Source: Gamarada debralockiae (taxonomy: Eukaryota; Ascomycota; Leotiomycetes; Helotiales; Hyphodiscaceae). From it: a stretch of 58,686 nt of DNA. Location: contig NXFV01001692.1 of the NCBI GenBank assembly GCA_002803225.1, forward strand, positions 1 to 58,686, written 5' to 3'. The notes below the pieces were generated by a model. That model made no database searches. It was not told the DNA's origin and saw only the letters and a program-made list of their open reading frames with translations. Positions 56,222 to 58,686 of the stretch are shown piece after piece. Position 1 is the stretch's first letter; the number at the start of each line of letters is the position of its first letter. A program made the translations under genes and the position numbers.

Positions 56222-58628
56222 CTTGATATGATTAAAACGCAGAGACGGATATCGAATTGAGGGGAGGGGACCGACGAAGAGTCGACCAAGTGGAACGAGG
56301 CATGATAAAAAATATGTACATGTGCAGATCACAACTCTGATACAATGCGGAGAACTCCAGGAAGTTCATTCACTGGACACTTCGACAGGGGCTAACAAGG
56401 AAGAGATTAGGTTCTCACTGCATCTATAGCAGAAAACCCTACAATCACGTGTACAATTCAGGTTCGGGACTGTACACCCCCTGACACCTATCTGGTACAT
56501 AGAGGAAGAATGGTTAAACATCAGGAGACTCTGTCTTGGAATGGAGTGTGATTTGACCAATTGATTGTCCTGAACGGCGTCTCATCACCTCGAATTAGTT
56601 TAATCCCTGAACGAAGGATGCTTTCGGCCTGCTTGGTCCTCCCTCTTGGGAGCCCAAGCCGGAATAACCCGCAGTTCCACATGTAGAAAGGAGCCGCGTC
56701 AACAGGGACCGGGGTACCGGGGTGGCTAGGAATTTTACTTATGCCGAGTTATCGTTCACAAATTTTTCGACGAGCCGCCTACACGACTCATGAACGTCGT
56801 GCGACCTTGAAAAATAAGGGCTAGTTATTTTGGGCAGAAATGAAATGAAACTGCGTGAGTGTTTAAAGATCGAAGGATCAACTGCCTCGGCAATGGTGAA
56901 TATTGATTAGCCCGAAACTCAAGATGCTTCAACAACCAACACATCCCATAATATTGATGTCAAACATAACTGCTCAACTAAATTCAATCGAGGACTGAAC
57001 AATCAGATGCGGAGCGCGCAACGCGATGCCGATCACTCGTAAACTATTCTTGAATCTTCGGAAGAAGGTGGCGCGCAATCTTTCGATAATTTGGTCACAG
57101 TCATATAACAGTATATCGAGACGATTTTCAAACGTCTAAGACTTCAAAAAACCGAAGGGTAGAATTGTAACCTTAGTCCCATTCAATCTCGACGTTAAAC
57201 TGCACTAACCGACGTCCCTGCAAGGTGCAAATCCCTCGACTTGTGCTACTAATTCACAACACAAAATGATATTATTTATTTGTAACACTCTGATCTTATA
57301 GTTAACCTTTCATAATTCTAATCTACGTATTTCCTTCTAGAGAAATTATATAATGGCCTTTTAATTGCCTTTTAATTATCATTTATCTACTACCTTGCTT
57401 CTTTACGCACGGTTTGTCTACGCCTGAGCGATGTTCTTGAAGCTTAAAACTCTAGTACTGTTAAGTAAAAGTAGCCCAATTAATTTATTGTTATTGTTTT
57501 TGTTTTTGTTTTATTTAAAAAACGAGTAAAGTTTTGTGCACGAGAACCGGGCGGTCTAGGGGGACGTGTTGGTTTTTCAGTGATGATCTGTTAATTCTAC
57601 AGTAGGAAATGCTCTATATATACACGTTTGAACCCTGTATTTGCCACCTAGTGTGACTCATACCGAAGGTTCTAGTTATACTTATTTGCCACTTGTATTT
57701 GTCAGCCGTATACTAGAAGCTTCTAGACACTTCAATACCCAACAGGACGTCCAGAGGAGGACAAGGAGAGTACCCAAATGATCTCCTTTCTCAAGCACTT
57801 GTACAAGGTGTCCCTTACAAACCTTTAGCAGTTTTACAGTCTGGAGAGCCAAGCTTGAGACCGAATTCGACGGTTGGAGTTGTGGCCATCGTGGCCACAA
57901 AACAGAGGCAGCCACCACGACAGAGCACAAAATCAACGAAAGATGGAAAAACGACTACCTGTGTAAGGAGCAGGACTACACTAAGGTGTTCAGTAGAACT
58001 AATGTCTAGCACGATCGATCAGTCGAAGCCCTCTGGGGTAGCGACGCAGAGTTTTCATTTCGATCCTTAGTCCGACACACGCGCGACAAAGGGAGTTCTT
58101 TCTTAGGAGCTCTCGCGGCCATTCCGATTCTTCATATATTATACTACCTCTCTCAACTGCCTTGGGGGCTCGACTGTAACGACATATATATACCTGAAGT
58201 GGAGGGATTCATGGAAGAGGAAGGTCTTATAGAGAGTTAGCATGGGGTTGGTTAGGGAAAATACGTTGTGTGGGGGAAAGGAGGAGCCTGGAGAGCTCTT
58301 TTAGAGGGTACCAAGAGGAGACGACATATAAATACTATACAAAGGGGCAGAGGGAATTCGAGGGGGACGTTACGAAATAATGTCTATAAGATACTTTTCC
58401 AAACTACTGACAGAAGTAAATTTTATGCTTGTGTCTCCCTATACACCGTCGACCCCGTCCTGTCCTCGCTTCGATGTAACTGTGGCGGATGTAGCGTGAA
58501 CGCCTGGGGATTGATACACAGTCCCATTGGGAAAATCGAGTTAAATGGTGATAAATGGGAGTGTGGTAAATTTAGACTCCATTGGAACTCCTAGGGGTGT
58601 AGTGAAGGAGAAGATCACCGTAATGCTA
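56222..58628. other. AT-rich terminal region without supported gene
   Basis: Short frames occur at 57682-58070 and 58268-58594 with no recognised domain. The stretch 57250-57560 is strongly AT-rich with poly-T and TTTTTG repeats. It is probably degraded repeat DNA. Confidence 0.4.
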
Positions 58629-58686
58629 CAGTAGAACCTCGCTATAAGAATCCTCTACATAAGAATACCTGACTAATAAGAATCGA
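58629..58686. mobile_element. terminus of a pogo/Tigger-like DNA transposon, running out of the window
   Basis: After a TA dinucleotide (58627-58628) the sequence begins CAGTAGAACCTCGCTATAAG, which resembles the terminal repeat type of pogo-family elements (CAGT...AACCTCG.TATAA). Three diverged copies of ATAAGAAT follow at about 15-bp spacing, as in subterminal repeats of that family. Only the end is present, so no transposase can be seen. Confidence 0.45.

Overview
The window looks like nuclear DNA of a filamentous ascomycete (Pezizomycotina). The evidence is short GT-AG introns of about 45-135 nt with CTAAC/CTGAT-type branch points, a HET-domain locus, a caspase-like gene, a Neurospora-type copper metallothionein, and UBC6/SAM50 homologues of filamentous-fungal type. 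A class such as Leotiomycetes is plausible but cannot be proven by reading alone. Gene density is moderate. Intact housekeeping and accessory genes alternate with eroded genes and AT-rich, repeat-derived stretches.

Layout. 0-1 kb: AT-rich, no gene. 1-2.8 kb: HET-domain gene (minus), apparently broken. 3.5-3.9 kb: small charged hypothetical gene. 4-8.6 kb: no confident gene. 8.6-9.5 kb: Ser/Thr-rich hypothetical protein. 10-12.7 kb: minisatellite and a short-chain dehydrogenase relic. 12.8-15.4 kb: caspase-like gene (minus) whose frame runs on through one TAG into the rest of a DUF7514-type domain. 18.4-21.4 kb: divergent pair UBC6 (ER E2 enzyme) and SAM50 (mitochondrial beta-barrel assembly) sharing a 313-nt promoter. 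22.3-23.9 kb: two tiny metallothionein genes. 25.1 kb: heat-shock-element-like repeat plus TATA box. 26.7-28.4 kb: type-B carboxylesterase with four exons. 28.6-29.3 kb: eroded multi-exon gene. 30.0-30.4 kb: TA-flanked MITE in AT-rich DNA. 31.2-32.6 kb: GT69/CMT1-like glycosyltransferase. 33.2-33.5 kb: small CxxC/CxxC protein.

34.5-40.7 kb is a decayed Ty3-type retroelement (gag-like, protease, reverse transcriptase, RNase H, integrase), framed by an inverted repeat rather than by any LTR I could see. It is followed by a frameshifted coiled-coil gene (40.8-41.7 kb) and a relic of a two-helix membrane domain (42.1-42.7 kb). 42.9-44.7 kb: arylsulfotransferase-like membrane protein. 46.4-49.5 kb: four plus-strand genes (hypothetical, cysteine-rich metal-binding protein, membrane hypothetical, DUF1772). 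50.5-50.9 kb: cytochrome P450 relic. 52.4-53.5 kb: alpha/beta hydrolase. 54.9-56.2 kb: fungal rhodopsin-type seven-helix protein. The window ends in AT-rich DNA and what looks like the terminus of a pogo-like transposon.

Two themes recur. The first is three cysteine-rich metal-binding genes in 26 kb, two of them adjacent. The second is erosion: several loci carry single-base frameshifts and in-frame TAG/TAA codons explicable as CAG/CAA changed by CpA-to-TpA mutation, as repeat-induced point mutation would produce. The most interesting candidate is the caspase-like/DUF7514 locus, a possible cell-death protein not matching an architecture I know.
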